Shown: positions 24,501 to 36,472 of the stretch, piece by piece
Layout: each line of letters begins with the position of its first letter
How positions within the stretch are numbered: position 1 is the stretch's first letter
From: Edolisoma coerulescens
Lineage: Eukaryota; Chordata; Aves; Passeriformes; Campephagidae
Assembly: GCA_013397115.1 (NCBI GenBank)
Contig: VWZW01002312.1
Location: forward strand, 1,304,062-1,368,061
Direction of reading: 5' to 3'
DNA: 64,000 nucleotides
The notes under the pieces: model-generated
Seen by the model: the letters and a program-made list of their open reading frames with translations, nothing else
Told to the model about the DNA's origin: nothing
Databases searched by the model: none
Program-made: the position numbers and the translations under genes

Positions 24501-25117
24501 TACCATGCACCACAAGTCTCTGCATAAGTTACCCTCCACACTTCTCACACACGGTAGCTACCACCCAACTAGGTCATCTTCAGTGGAAACAGAATATTGA
24601 GCCAACCAGAAAAGAAAATTCATAAGCATTAACTAAGTCAATGCCAACAGCTTTGTAGCTGTTAGAGCATATTGGCATAAAGATTGTAAAAACAGACCAA
24701 GCCAGCTGATAAGCAACCAAATGAGCAGTGTAGAAAGCAAGGCAGTGCTTTAATTTTTTGACTCTTAAATACTTCTTGGATGTTAAACATGAATAAAAAA
24801 AAGAACTTGAAAAATTTCCTAAGAATCTTTGAGACGTCAGAACCTACGTACCCGCAAAGATAACTGAAGATGACAAAATAGAAGACACCAATGCAAGTAG
24901 GCTAACTTATAGTTCAAATAATTTTCACCTTTCAGTGTGACACACCTGCAAAATAAACAATACCACACATACATACAAACATAACAGAGGAAAATAAGAT
25001 AAAGTATACAGGCAAGTCTGTTTCACATTGTGACCTTTGTCTCCCACCTCCATTGCAGAAATGCTAATTCTTAAGAGGGGCCGCAAGACTTTCATTCCAG
25101 GATGGGCAATGACTTAC
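21571..25117. other. Presumed intron; weak exon-like noise only
   Basis: About 3.5 kb, AT-rich. On the plus strand 22,840-22,997 has a good acceptor (gtgttttcag), a fair donor (aacag/gtaatg) and one open frame, but nothing joins it. Two 12-nt minus-strand segments with good splice sites (near 22.43k and 24.85k) show how easily tiny false exons occur here. No repeat family was recognised. Confidence 0.35.
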
Positions 25118-25217
25118 CTGCAACGTCACCACAGCTTGGTCAAGCTGAGCAGCAGAGTAAACTTTGCTCCTTATCAACCCACGCAACACATACGTGATTG
25201 AAAAACACATTATCGAT
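25118..25217 (-). CDS. Coding exon (phase 2-0); possible start exon of a downstream gene
   Basis: Seen: the donor ttgcag/gtaagtcat is a perfect consensus, and the acceptor tract catctctccctcccacaag is strong. Only one of three frames is open over the 100 nt: one base then 33 codons including LRGLIRSKVYSAAQLDQAVV and ending TLQ. Its in-phase 2 fits the out-phase of the 33,558-33,814 exon, giving one continuous gene. Alternatively an in-frame ATG eight bases into the exon (A at -3) could be the start codon of a second gene whose noncoding first exon lies at 31.67k. The product is unknown. Confidence 0.5.
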
Positions 25218-28200
25218 CTTGTGGGAGGGAGAGATGGAGATAGCCACACTCAAACAAAACTCTTTTCAAAGACCATGTAGGTAACAGGAACACTTGATTT
25301 TTAAATTTTCCTTCCTCTTGTTCCAGTAAACCTATTTCAATGCAGAATCATATGAGGACCAAAACTAGGCCTTTCCAGGCTAGAATGGGATTTCCTGCTT
25401 GACTGACTTGAAGTAATGTTGGTCCTTATTTCTAACACCACAGTATACTTGCATCAACTCTCTCTCACCTTCCTTCCTCCATCACTCACTGTAATTACAC
25501 AGAATTGTAAATTTTCCATGGAAAACCAAGACCACCAACACAGCCTTGGTGTTGTAAGCACTAACAGCTTTGAAGCCATATGACTAGAAATTTTCTGGGA
25601 GAAGGAAACACAAGCAAGAAGGAATAAATTTAACCCACTGGCAGACAGAAAAAAAGATTTTAAATCATCGTTTCATACTCTAAGTGTACAAAATTTAATT
25701 GTTTTGTTCCCCCCTGTTCACTCCACAAAAAAAAAGACCTGTCTCATATTTACTTAGCCTCTGAACCCTGTTTTCTCAACACAGCTTTTCCTCCACTATG
25801 GCAACAGTTTTATTCCCTCTTTACATTAAGACTCCATTACATTTTCTTCTCAGGCCTGGCAGTGGCTATGACTGCTGCCCTCTTGCACCTCAACATTATT
25901 TCCATGAGAGAATCAGATAATGACAATTGTTTCATTCCTGTGAAGATGTAAGGGAAACGCTTTGATGCACACGAGACAAGAAGTATGCCTTCACTGTAAA
26001 CATAACCAGGATGAGCACGCATGTGGATCAGGCAAGACAACAAAGAGGCTACCAGAGTCCAGATATTTCAGCACAGAGACATGTTCCAATAGCTGTCCTT
26101 GACTGGGGCAGCACTGACAAAGAGCACAGAGCCTGGAAGAGGCAGCCAACAGGGTTTGTCAAGATTTCCCTTCCTCATGGGTGTTTATTGTTCATACGTG
26201 AAGTTCAACCTTACTTAGAAAATAAGTAAGGCTTAAAAGGTTTCTCTTCAGTAATAAGCTTTAAAAGAGAGTAGCAAAATGTGAGGCCTTGTACAAGAAG
26301 CAGTAACAACAGCAAAACCTTGAACGACCTGGTGTTGGAGTTGCTGACTTCCAAGAGGCTTAAGTCACTTTATTTATCTCATGTATATGACATGAGATTG
26401 CCTTAAAATGTGCCATGTTTCAAAGCTCATCCTTAACAGGTCATGGCTTTGGGCTGGAGTTTGAATTACTTGTTTTTTACATCACATGGGTGACTCCCCG
26501 ATGGCTGCTCTGTTACAAGTCCTCTACTTCTATGTACTTCTATGTACTGTACTTCTTATATCACTGAAAAGTGAGGGGTGGAAGTACAAATTCACAGGTA
26601 AGCCCTTGCTCACCATATTCTAACATCTTTAGGCTTTTCTTAGCAACTTAAGCGCTAAGAACCTAAGCCCACAGTTTTTAAAAATGCACTTATTTTTATA
26701 GCTTACAAAAATGTTATGATTCCACATTTAACTGTTGGGAGAAGGAAGACATGCTAGCTCAAATCTTTCAATGAGGCCAGTTACTTTCAGAGCCTCTGGC
26801 ACTGATCATTGCCACTGGGAGTCTGGACTGGAACTGAATGAAGTCCAAGTAGCAAGCTCAAGTAGCAATTTCTGGGGGGTTTTTTATGTTGAGCAAAATT
26901 CACTGCTTACAATTGTAACTCTGCAGAGCTCTTGTTGAAAATACTAATATGTTGTCAGGCTTACAAACCCCAAGGAGCATACACAAAATGCTAGAAGGCA
27001 GAAAATTTCAGATTTAAGAGAAGCTATAAAGCAGACATCTCATCGGTGTCATGTAAATTGACCTTTACAGTTGGTAAAAACAGCTGGTTTTCTCTCCCAT
27101 CAAAATTCTTTCATTTGCCATTATCTTTTTACAGTCTCTTCTGATTACATAAAATAAGCAATTCTCCCTCTGGAGTTGGCAGGGCCCCTATTACCATTGA
27201 TACAAAGGATTTTAGTTCCCACACCTCTTTCATCCACATGTCATCTTTTTCATCAGCAGACCCATGGCTAGCAGAGAAGAGACCTCAGACAAGAGCAGCA
27301 CTGGTAGGCTATCTCCATGCCATTCCCATAAATATATTTCTGGCAAGAGATTTCCCACATGACAGCTGTGCTGAAAGTGTAATTCCAAAACTCTGCCTTT
27401 GCATTATCCCATAAACACGATTCTGGGAAGATTAGTTAAAAGGCATTTCAGCATTCTGCCACCCACACCTTGCAACTGCAGAGGAGTTTCAGTTCAGATA
27501 AAGTACCCACGTTTTATGGAAACAGCAGGGAGAATTTCCATGAATTTAACAAAAAGCCCCAGCTCATGGAGAAAGTAAGGAAATTGGCACTGGGAGCATT
27601 CTGCAAACAATTAACACATTAAGCCCTTTGGCTCTGTTTTCTCTTGTTATTCTTAGCAACTGGTATTTCCAGGAGTGCTGATACACTTGGGATCATAGGA
27701 GGACTGAACAGGTTTCGCTAGCAGGTAGAATCTGGAAGCAAATTATGCACATACTGGACAGGCCAGCTAGGAGACCTGCCCAGCTGAAAGTCATGCAATA
27801 TGTACCACTCTGTCTTCATTAACATCTCTTCTGCAAAAATACCTTTTTCAGTGACGTCCACCAATATTGTCATATACATAAGTCACAATGATGCTCTCAT
27901 GATCTTAGTAAATAATTGTAACCATTCCCTTAAAAGAGAGGTGTGCCGTGAATTTTTCAGTACATTGGGTGTACTGAAAAATGATCTTTATATGGTCAGT
28001 ATTTAACTTATATATGCCCGGGAACAGAAAAATCATCTGAAGGATTTTGATTCTCCACTTCTATACATAAGTGAACTCACTTATCATCTGTTATGGTAAA
28101 AAATATAAATTTTCTTCTTTTTTTAAATCTGAATGTAATGTTAGTACAAGAGTTAGATGGTTGTAATTAAATACGATGATCTCTAAAAACCTGCTCAACT

Positions 28201-29649
28201 AAAATGAAGCAAATATTACCCACTAGAAGGAAAAACATCTTGAAATACCTCTTCAGTCAGGCTGTTGTACTTTCTATGTTGCTTTGAATGCTGAAATATA
28301 GTAACTTCTATCAGCACATGCTCCCTCAGCATGGCAGAGAGCTCAGAAGCACTTCTCTTATGTGCTGGTCTTCAAAAGAGAGCAACCAATACTTCTCTTT
28401 CACTGGATTTAACAATGTATTAACCATGCAGGCAGAGAACAAAGGTAAGTGCATTAATATTGACAGAATTTCTTTTTCCCATTCCAGGACATGGTAATGT
28501 TTTACAGAAAAGGACATGCCTGCCATACACCCTCTTCCACAGGTATAAACGTGAGTAAATTAAAACTCCCAAAATTCAACCACAAAGATAATGAAGGGTT
28601 GTAAAAGTTACCTATAAATAAGCAAATAAAAAAGCCAAGAGTCATCATGCTATATTGCAGTTCCTCCTGTTTGGCTGGCCAGTTGTGCATACCTCCACTT
28701 CTAGTGATACACAGTCTAACCCAGCTATGGAAAACAACATTTTTCACATGCAGGGTGACTACAAAAACACTTTTAGGAGCAGCAGAAGTGTGTTTCCTCT
28801 ATACTATCTGCATCATGGGATCATGGGATATTTTTCTTTTTAAGACACTGTATGCTTTCCCTGTCTGCCTTTGGATTGCCTGATAGAGGGAAAGTTGCAT
28901 TCATATGACTTCCCTGCCCTGCTCAGAAAGTAGCTGGTATTAAGACCTGGTTGAACAATGCAGGTAAGTTGCAGATGATTGCTCTGTTCAAGCACAGACT
29001 TCAAAGTTCTTCATGTGAACCTATATCTGAAGTAACAGCCTGTATAAAAAAGGTAACAAGTGATGTACTACTGCACAGATGCAGTCAGTACACCAGTAAA
29101 GAGGCCAGTTTACAGTCTTTGTGACTTGAATTGTTCAATATTAATTTGAAATTATCCAGCTTAAAACTGCTTGTGGACATGTGCTGAAGAATATCAGAGA
29201 ACAGCAGAGTGACCTAAGGAAAGCAATGAATGAAATTCTAGTGAGTGCAAAATACCATACATGGGTGAATACATAACCTTACGTAGAGATGCATAATTAT
29301 AAACCAGGTTAGCCGAGACCATGTAGGAAATCTGGCACACAAAGAACATCAGAGCTCAACGTTCACAGCAATCCACCTCATTGTATATTTAGAACTGAAA
29401 AAGCTGCTAACAGAGAAGTCCAGATGAATTCCAGATGACAGGTTTTGGAAGAGTTTCTCTAAAGAGAGAAACTAAATGAAATCTTTCTTTTTTTCATTTG
29501 ACCTTTCCAGTTTGTCATTCCGATTAAACCAAGTTAGTCTTATGTTTCTTCAAGAGAACTACTTGGCAAGGCTCAAGAAGAGAAGAAAATGAAATCAAAT
29601 ACCATAAAAACAAACAAATAAAAAAACCAAACAAAAGCAAAATATGAAG
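25218..29649. other. Presumed intron; one strong hairpin, no supported gene
   Basis: About 4.4 kb of AT-rich DNA. On the plus strand near 28,330-28,443 a consensus donor (aacaaag/gtaagtgc) follows a short segment without a convincing reading frame, so at most a noncoding exon. It contains the inverted repeat at 27,952-27,982. A short 11-bp repeat of 'tacttctatg' type is visible at 26,520-26,550. Confidence 0.35.
27952..27982. repeat. Perfect 13-bp inverted repeat, 5-nt loop
   Basis: The arm atttttcagtaca at 27,952-27,964, the loop ttggg and the arm tgtactgaaaaat at 27,970-27,982 are exact reverse complements. An RNA from either strand would fold into a tight hairpin. No terminator-type role is expected in a vertebrate nucleus. 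Confidence 0.85.
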
Positions 29650-30110
29650 AGAATATGGTAGAAGGCCACAAAATTATAAATGCCACAAAGAAGGTTTGGA
29701 AAGAGTGATTTTTCACGACTTCTCACAATATATAAATAAGGAGGCACCCAAAGAAATTATCCAGTTTAAAAGAAAGGAAATGCTTTTTCCACATAGCTTC
29801 TTAATTGGAGTGTGGAATTCATTACCACAGGAAGTTGTGGAGGCCACAGTATAAAAGGAATTGAAAAAAAAAGGGGGACTTTGTGGAGGATAAACCCACT
29901 GGTGGCTATTAGACACAATGGTCCGGATGCAAATTTTAGCACAGGAAATTCTTAAACTATCAGTTACTGGAGGTGAGGATAATCACTTCCTACATCCCCT
30001 GTTTCTCATCCTTCTCTTTAAGCACTTTTTGCAGGCCACTGCTTGCAGTAGGACACTGGATTGGCTGGACCTTCAGTTGATTCATATAGAAGTTGCTGTG
30101 GTCTTAAGTC
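29650..30110 (+). mobile_element. Old, diverged CR1/L3-type LINE 3' end, plus strand
   Basis: The order of motifs matches the amniote CR1 3' region in sense orientation. 'ttataaatgccacaaagaa' stands where 'ataaaatcatgactggtg' is usual. Next come 'tttttccacatagc', 'gtggaattcattaccac' and 'aggaagttgtggaggcc', followed by 'ggctattagacacaatgg' and finally 'ggccactgcttgcagtag' then 'actggattggctggacctt'. Divergence is high, with indels. Identification is from known family wording; alignment would settle the edges. Confidence 0.75.
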
Positions 30111-31668
30111 AAATTGCATTTACCACAGTGTCAGAAAGCATGGTGAGTCGCCACCACCAAGTAACAAATGAAATCAAATTCTGCAATTTGTATAGTTACC
30201 CAGAGCAAGAGACGCAATTCTCTGAGGACGTCATAAGAAAATTCATAGTAGCTTCAAATTACATGCTTGTGAGAGAGATGCTACATGAAGGAACCCCTGA
30301 GTTTTGCATGACAGAAATCTCCTTTTGCAGTGAGCAGCAGCCAAATGGAGACCTATGTCTGGGCTGAACTTCAACAATTAGGGAACATACCTGCCAAAGC
30401 TTATCCAAAAACTCTCCAAGGAGGAGCACTGGGAGTGCTGTACATAAATAATCCCCAGTTTCAATTATATGAGTCTGAACTATGTCTAGTCTTCATCAAA
30501 TTACAAAAATACTATTCTACACACCAAAAATATTGGCAAGTAAGTGTATCCAAGAATTCGAACTGGGGTAGGCACCAGCAAATGCTGTACTGTCTTTATG
30601 CGGCCACTAAGAGCAGGAAAAGCTGAACATTCTGGTCACATCTTCATCAAAAAGTTTACAGCAACACTTCTGACACATGCTATCTTACCCTGCTTGCATG
30701 CTGCAAGAAGGTTGGGGACTAAGTCCCTAAAATGGGGAGGGGGGGTGAGGGGCTGTGTGTTCATATTCGTGGTTGCAGCAAAAAGACAACATGTCTTGTG
30801 ACTCACGAGGGCTAACCCCAGAAATGTAATGTTGCTCAACAAAACAAACCACAGACATTCCTGACCACTGTGAGCAGTGGGACATGCTCTAGTCTGCTGA
30901 AAGTTTGTAAAAAGCAATTCGTTAATAGCAAGAGCTAAACTTCGTAGTAAAACAAAACATCTAATTCTGTTCGTAAATCCACTCATATATTTACTCAGGA
31001 TGGGTCTAATAATCTGTGGGGCAGAATGCTTCTGGGGTAGCACAGCAACATTCTGTGACATGCAGTGCAGTCCAGAGGGACAAAGAGAAGTCCAGGACAC
31101 ACAGGCGCAGGGAGTGAGTCCCACTGAACACCTGTCTCTTAACAAGAAGAACTTTTGTGTTCATTGGGACTCAATAGCAGAGACTGACGGCTGCATGGGG
31201 CTGCCAGGAGTACAAACTCTTGGAAACAAGGTGCAGTACTTGCCCACACCTAATTAGCTACACATTCAGGGGTGTTAGCACCCAGCTACCGTATCTGCAT
31301 GGGCAAAAGTCTTCTTTAATAATTCTTACAGCTTCTTATGTGAAACAGCATAGTCAACTACATCAGACTTCAACACTTTACATTCAAAACCTTCATGCTG
31401 ATTTCTCCTGCACACACCTAAATTTCCTATTTTAAAGTAATAATCCTCATTACTATTCTCATCTATAAAATTTTAATTTAAAACTCTTCTTTTTTATGAA
31501 GAAGCTTGATAATATCTGCTTAAGTATCATTTCCTTTAACCTAAAAATCTCGTGGTTGTGTATTTGGTCACTACATTCATCTGCTATTAAAAGTGCACTT
31601 AAAAAGAAAGAAAAAAAAAGCACACGCCCAAGTGATCAAAAGAAAGTTAATTGCTGAGACTGACTTAC
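30111..31668. other. Presumed intron; nothing supported
   Basis: About 1.55 kb. A 169-codon minus-strand frame (30,636-31,145) has no splice sites that keep it open and no recognisable domain. The plus-strand frames here overlap the decayed LINE end or are short. Confidence 0.35.
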
Positions 31669-31797
31669 GATAAGAACCAACACAGTCAGCACTTTGAAAG
31701 CATGGCTCAGAAGAACCGGCACCAACAGAGAGGCTTTCTGTAGTCCTCTGATATTTACATTAGCAAGCGTTTGTGCCAAGCCCAGCAGATTTTCTGA
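31669..31797 (-). ncRNA. Putative first or alternative exon next to GC-box promoter
   Basis: Seen: the donor cttatc/gtaagtcag at 31,668/31,669 is essentially perfect on the minus strand. A usable acceptor (cttgctgccttcag) lies at 31,798. The segment therefore could be internal, but a GC-box run lies only 39 bp upstream, which suggests a transcription start near 31.8k and a 5' untranslated exon. Frame 0 is open but has no ATG; the frame needed to join 25,118-25,217 contains stops. I therefore infer a noncoding leader spliced to that exon. Confidence 0.4.
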
Positions 31798-31829
31798 CTG
31801 AAGGCAGCAAGTCTCGTGCAGAGGGTGAG

Positions 31830-32030
31830 GGAGGAGGGGCGGGCGGGGGGCTGCTGGCAGTGGGAGCTGCGGGGCGAGCGTTCCTCTCCCTCCAGCTCCA
31901 AGTGTAGGAGGAACAATGCTGAGAAAGGCAGGCGGCTACGCCCAGGTCAGAGGAGACGGACAGTCCCCCACCGGCGGTAGCCCCCACCACGTCCTGGCTT
32001 TTCAGTAGCATTTACCCGTTCGCAGTTGTG
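31830..32030 (-). promoter_or_regulatory. GC-box-rich probable promoter
   Basis: A GC-rich island in AT-rich surroundings. It includes a cluster of overlapping GC boxes (Sp1-type) at 31,836-31,850 (ggggcgggcgggggg) and several CpGs up to 32,030. It sits immediately upstream, in minus orientation, of a consensus donor at 31,668. No TATA box was seen at a useful distance. Confidence 0.45.
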
Positions 32031-32779
32031 AACTACGGAGCTTTATTTCCTTGTCTGGCTTGGTGACTTCAAGGGGAAACACATTAGAAGATGAAATTTG
32101 CTTACAGTGATAAACTATAAAGGGGACAGTTTTTATGCATTACTACTAAGCATTCCTTGGCTGACATCCCTGTAACCCCGACAGCTTTTCTTTCCCAAGG
32201 AGACCTGCAGTTGTTGCAGCACGTTCCAGGTGTCTGAGCTAGGCGTGTGGTCACCCCACAGCAGTCACTGGGTACACCAGGTGCTACCCAGCCCAAACAC
32301 CCCCTTGTTACTGCTCTCTCCTCAGCCCCGTGCAGAGCTCCCTGCCAGACTGCCCTCCTCCTCTGTTAATACCCGTATGGACTGGTTTCACATACAGGGG
32401 GCAAAACTGGGTTGATATCAACAGATTATTGGTTTCTTCCAGTCCTTTTACATTTCTTATAGGGCGATGCAAGAAGATGCTCTACCAATTAATTAATCAT
32501 ACCCGCCTCAGACACATTTGTGATTTGGGGAATCCAGGCATTGCTTATGTGTAGCAACAGCACCCTGCACCTCCACGTAACAAGCAGGTGAGACTGGGGA
32601 AATGGCAGCGCGGCACACCTGGCAGCATTTGCAATGGCACCCACAGGTCACAGCGGTGAGCAGGTTTCCCTCGGGACATCAGCCCCACGCCCAGGCACTG
32701 CGGCTCCAGCCCTTCCTTCCCATGGCAGCTCTGTGCTGCCGGAGGAACTGAACCTCCATCCCCCAGCACTACGCTTGCC

Positions 32780-33260
32780 TACAGCCCGAACCATCAGCCA
32801 CGAGCAGCGCGGTGCTCCCGCGGGGATCAGGACTTCCCCGAGGCAGCCACAGCCTCTCACTCCACCCACGTCCTTGCAGCAGAGCGGGCGCACAACGCCG
32901 GCTCTGCCCAGCCTGGCTGCTCGGGCGCAGGCCGCGGTCGGGCCCTGCCCGCCCTTCCTGCGGAAAGGGCTGTTCGTGCCGAGGGGACCCTGGCTGCGGG
33001 ACCTGCGGGACCTGCGGGAACATCACCCCTGCGCCCGCTTTGGGAGCGAGAAAGGCGGCGCGGGGGCCTCCGAAGGCGGCGGGCAGACAGCAGCCGGGCA
33101 GGGCAGCACGGCCGAGGCGCTCCCAGGCACAGCTGTCCGCAGCGGGGCAATGCAGGGATGTTCCCGCGCAGCTGGGACAACCGCATGGACAGCGCTGGGG
33201 AACTGCGCCAGCCTCCCGCAGGGAGCAGCCAAGGAAGGGGTTGTGCTCTCTTAAGAAAGG
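32780..33260. promoter_or_regulatory. CpG island
   Basis: This is the most GC- and CpG-rich part of the window, with many cg dinucleotides (for example 'aaaggcggcgcgggggcc', 'ccgaaggcggcgggc'). Long frames are open on both strands simply because stop codons are rare in such DNA. It probably marks a promoter, alone or together with the GC-box cluster about 0.9 kb to the left; the direction is unknown. It contains a 9-bp tandem repeat at 32,994-33,018. Confidence 0.6.
32994..33018 (+). repeat. 9-bp tandem repeat in CpG island
   Basis: ctgcgggac occurs three times in a row (the third copy ends 'ctgcggga'). It is a small minisatellite within the CpG island. Confidence 0.8.
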
Positions 33261-33489
33261 AGGCGGCAAAGGCACCAGGCATCTGACAGCACCACAGGCA
33301 GCTTCTATGAGACACTTTAACCCAGGGCTCAAGGTACACCTAACCTGTGCTGAAATTCATGGAACAGCTCACTACCGAGGGAGGCAAAAACTGTACTGAT
33401 TCCCTCTCTCACACATACTCACACTGGCCAGCAAGTTTTGTGCTTCTCTTCTTAAATGAAAATGCACATATATATCCTCACCCTATATA

Positions 33490-33495
33490 TTTATT
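33490..33495 (-). terminator. Possible polyadenylation signal AATAAA
   Basis: AATAAA on the minus strand lies about 60 bp past the TGA at 33,554-33,556 that closes the reading frame of the adjacent exon if its donor is not used. With A/T-rich surroundings this could be chance. It supports the two-gene reading. Confidence 0.3.
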
Positions 33496-33557
33496 TTTTC
33501 AGAAAAAAAAACCAAAAAATCAAGAACAAAGGAATCCTGCATACATCGTATTCTCAC

Positions 33558-33814
33558 TTGTCACAGTGTAGTTCACATTCCCTTGTACCACAAATAGGTA
33601 CAATGCAAGGCATATCCCTTTCTTGAAGAGTGGGTCTCAGATCTGCAGGCTTTTGCTTTGGAAGGGTCAACAGCTGCTGATGCAATTGCCAGTCTAGGGG
33701 TTCCTGTAGTTTATGTTTAAATTTTTCATTTTCTATGAAAGGACTCAGCTTTTTCCATGTTTTCTTAGAAATATAAGGGTTTTCAGAACACACAACAGCT
33801 TGGGATGCTAATTT
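33558..33814 (-). CDS. Coding exon (phase 0-2), possibly terminal
   Basis: The minus-strand frame is open from the acceptor ttatgcccag (33,815) through 85 codons to the donor gtgacaa/gtgagaata. It contains ENPYISKKTWKKLSP, QEPLDWQLHQQLLTLPKQ and CIVPICGTRECELHCD. The in-phase 0 agrees with the exon at 36,318-36,472 and the out-phase 2 with 25,118-25,217. If the donor is skipped, translation ends two codons later at TGA (33,554-33,556), followed by AATAAA. Unlike the other exons, the acceptor tract is only moderately pyrimidine-rich, and a second acceptor is possible about 13 bp upstream. Cys- and Lys-rich ends; no domain recognised. Confidence 0.55.
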
Positions 33815-36317
33815 CTGGGCATAACCACTGGGATATAACTATCGCACACAGAGGGAACAAACAGGCACAAAGCAGCCCGTGGTCAGACACGACAGATGGA
33901 CTCATACACGTGGCACCAGTGACTGGGCCGTGTAACACAGCCACACTCGACACCAGCCTGAGCCTAACCAGGACTCATTTCCCATCTAGAAATCCCCAAA
34001 GCACTTTGGACATGCAGGACCTCCAAAACCCCGAGTATGCAGAAGAGGGGTCTGGAATACACACACAGTTCTTACAGCTCATTAAATGGTCCCTTTCTGT
34101 GTAACAGCTGCCCCAGATGACACTGGTGGGTGGAGAAGAGGGAAGGGTTGATTAGGATTAGAGAAGGGCATTTGCATACACAGGCTCCCAGGAAGCCCTC
34201 AAATTCTTAGAGTGTCCTGGCTGAAACAGGAGCACCCAGCTACCAGTACTGGATGGTACACCAATAAAAAAAGCCTTAAATGCCACTGTCCTCGTTGCAT
34301 TGGGAAGTGCTTCACGACCTGGTCAAAAGTGCAGAGAGCACTTTAACCCATTCACAAGTACATCTCATGATGGACATATTTCAGCTAGAAAACTGTATTT
34401 TATTTAAAATTTTTGAGTGTTGCTGGCTGCCCCAACCCCAAGAACCCAGGGCTGCAGTCCACCCTGCCACATCAGCACCTGCTAGTGCTGCCTCCCATCA
34501 GCTCCATCACACAGACAAACTCACACAATCACCTTCAGACCTGCCTCTGACATCCTGCCCTGTGCTTTACTGCTGACGTGCCCAAACCCACTCATCAGAC
34601 AGTAGCTGGGCCACCCCTTTCTATGAACCTTGACTCAAATCTAGGCCAGAGGAGAAGAATTCCAGAATATTTTTGCAAACATTTCTCGTAGTCAGGATGG
34701 AAAAGCCAGTCTGACCAATTCTGCACCAAAGCAATAGCAGCTAAAGTCAATGGGTTATTCCTAAGCACGCTGTTAGGCAAGTGCCACAGAGGTGATGGTC
34801 TATCAGCTGTCTGACTCTTACTGGGTAAAAACTCTCTGTACACTGCCTTTGTTCATGCTGCTCATGAATGATCATCTCTACTTACACTTTGCAAGTCGAA
34901 TGCAGTTCGACATATTTTTTTTAGAAATTAGAAATATAGGAACTCTATTTTTTCCATAATTTATATTACAATAATATATAATATGTTTATATAAAATAAA
35001 TATTCATGCTAATAATATATATTAAAATATAAATTAGAAAAAAATCAGAAAATTAATTTCTCATTTAGTCAGACAGTGAATGTACTTCTTATCAAGCAAT
35101 CAAGCACGAAGCAACAGCAACACAAGCTAATAAAATAGTCCATCAGGAACATGCTAACAGAGGAAGAAGATTCTACAAACTTAAAGAAAAGGAACAATTA
35201 TGACATTTCAACACGCTAAGAAATTGTCATATGGTACTGGTGCAATAATGTGTATCTGAAACAAAACCTCCATCTGCTACAGGTTTACGCATTAAAAGCT
35301 GTGTGAATAGGCTGTTGTAAAGGGAAGCATTTTCCCTATTTTCTACTTGTAGCTGTTGATTTGGTTTGGTATTTTAGCCCAGCTCCCACAGGGGAATAAA
35401 ACCAGAATTATTTAATCCACAGAGTGAAATCTTACAACTATGAGTAAAACATGTTCTGATGTCATGATGTGAAAATGAAAGTTTTAGTGATGGAAGGCAG
35501 TGAGGAGGAATTTTTTTCTCAGACTGCCTGGTGCTTCCAGGTCAGTGCCAAAAAAATACCATCTCTCAGGTTCAGGCAGGTGACTTCATACAGAGAATTT
35601 CCCTAGGGATCAGAAAAGAAGTGCCAGAATAAAATGGAAGATATTGAGATAAAGATAGATAGATCAATAGAGATAGATGTACCCCATTGTCTCCATGCAT
35701 AAGTTTACAACACTTCTCTTTAGGCAAGGGGTGGACAGGGAGAGAGGAGGAGGGCACAAGAAAAACAGGGAAAAATAAAAAGGAAGGAGAAACAGGTCCA
35801 GACCAACAGAATCTATTTACAACCATATGTGCAGTAACAGGTCTGGCTGAAACACGTGTAGGAAAAGCCTGCTGGAGAAATCATGTCATGTTCAGGGTTA
35901 GATGTCAAGTTTTCTTACCCCGGGATTAAAAAATATTTGTTTCCAAATAAGTTTATCCTGCACACCGTCAGGAAATAGTTTAACAACAGCTGTCACTCAG
36001 CCTTGTTTCTTTTGCCATGGAGTAAAGAAAACAGTGGTGCTACTGGAAACACTGAGAGTGGCCACTGATTTCTGTGTTATCTGCTGGAACTTGTTCCTGG
36101 TGCTTACCCAGCTCTACCTGATTGCCTGCAAGCTTAAATAGGAGCTAGCACTAAGAATAGCTCTAATCGCTGCTCAAACATTTCCCTGTTCAGGCAAACT
36201 GACACTGATACAGTTGGTATGATTCTACTTCAAACTTCCATAAATATCCTCTGTTTTTGAGGTACTTACAATGTTTTTATTTGGTTGCATGATAAAGCAG
36301 AAAATCTGTGCCATTAC
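33815..36317. other. Presumed intron with AT-rich block
   Basis: About 2.5 kb. At 34,915-35,045 the DNA is almost pure A/T with repeated 'atataat' units. A short imperfect 'agat' run is at 35,650-35,680. A minus-strand frame at 34,595-34,843 reads like protein in places but lacks splice sites. Confidence 0.4.
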
Positions 36318-36472
36318 CTGTGGAAATGGCATGCTGAACACACTATGAAAAATAGTTTTGCCATAATTGTAAAGCTTGAAAAAACCTGGATCATCCTCTG
36401 CTTCACCAAAAGACGGGAATGTGTATTTTGACCAGTAAATTGATTTAAATTGTTTTGTATTGACAGTGCAGT
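36318..36472 (-). CDS. Internal coding exon (phase 1-0) of unidentified gene
   Basis: Seen: a long acceptor tract (ctctttctctctctcttccacctctag) and the donor tttccacag/gtaatggc on the minus strand. The 155 nt read 2 bases + 51 codons with no stop: CTVNTKQFKSIYWSKYTF, then a segment with acidic GEAEDDPGFF, then LYNYGKTIFHSVFSMPFPQ. It is aromatic-rich, as in a folded domain. The first two bases complete an Asp codon with the single base left by 38,532-38,683. It is one of the best-supported members of the chain. The family is not recognised. Confidence 0.65.

Noticed and set aside
32634..33399. Overlapping frames of up to 206 codons on both strands
   Set aside because: They lie in the CpG island, where stop codons are rare; composition is Gly/Ala/Pro/Arg-rich and differs by frame, with no domain.
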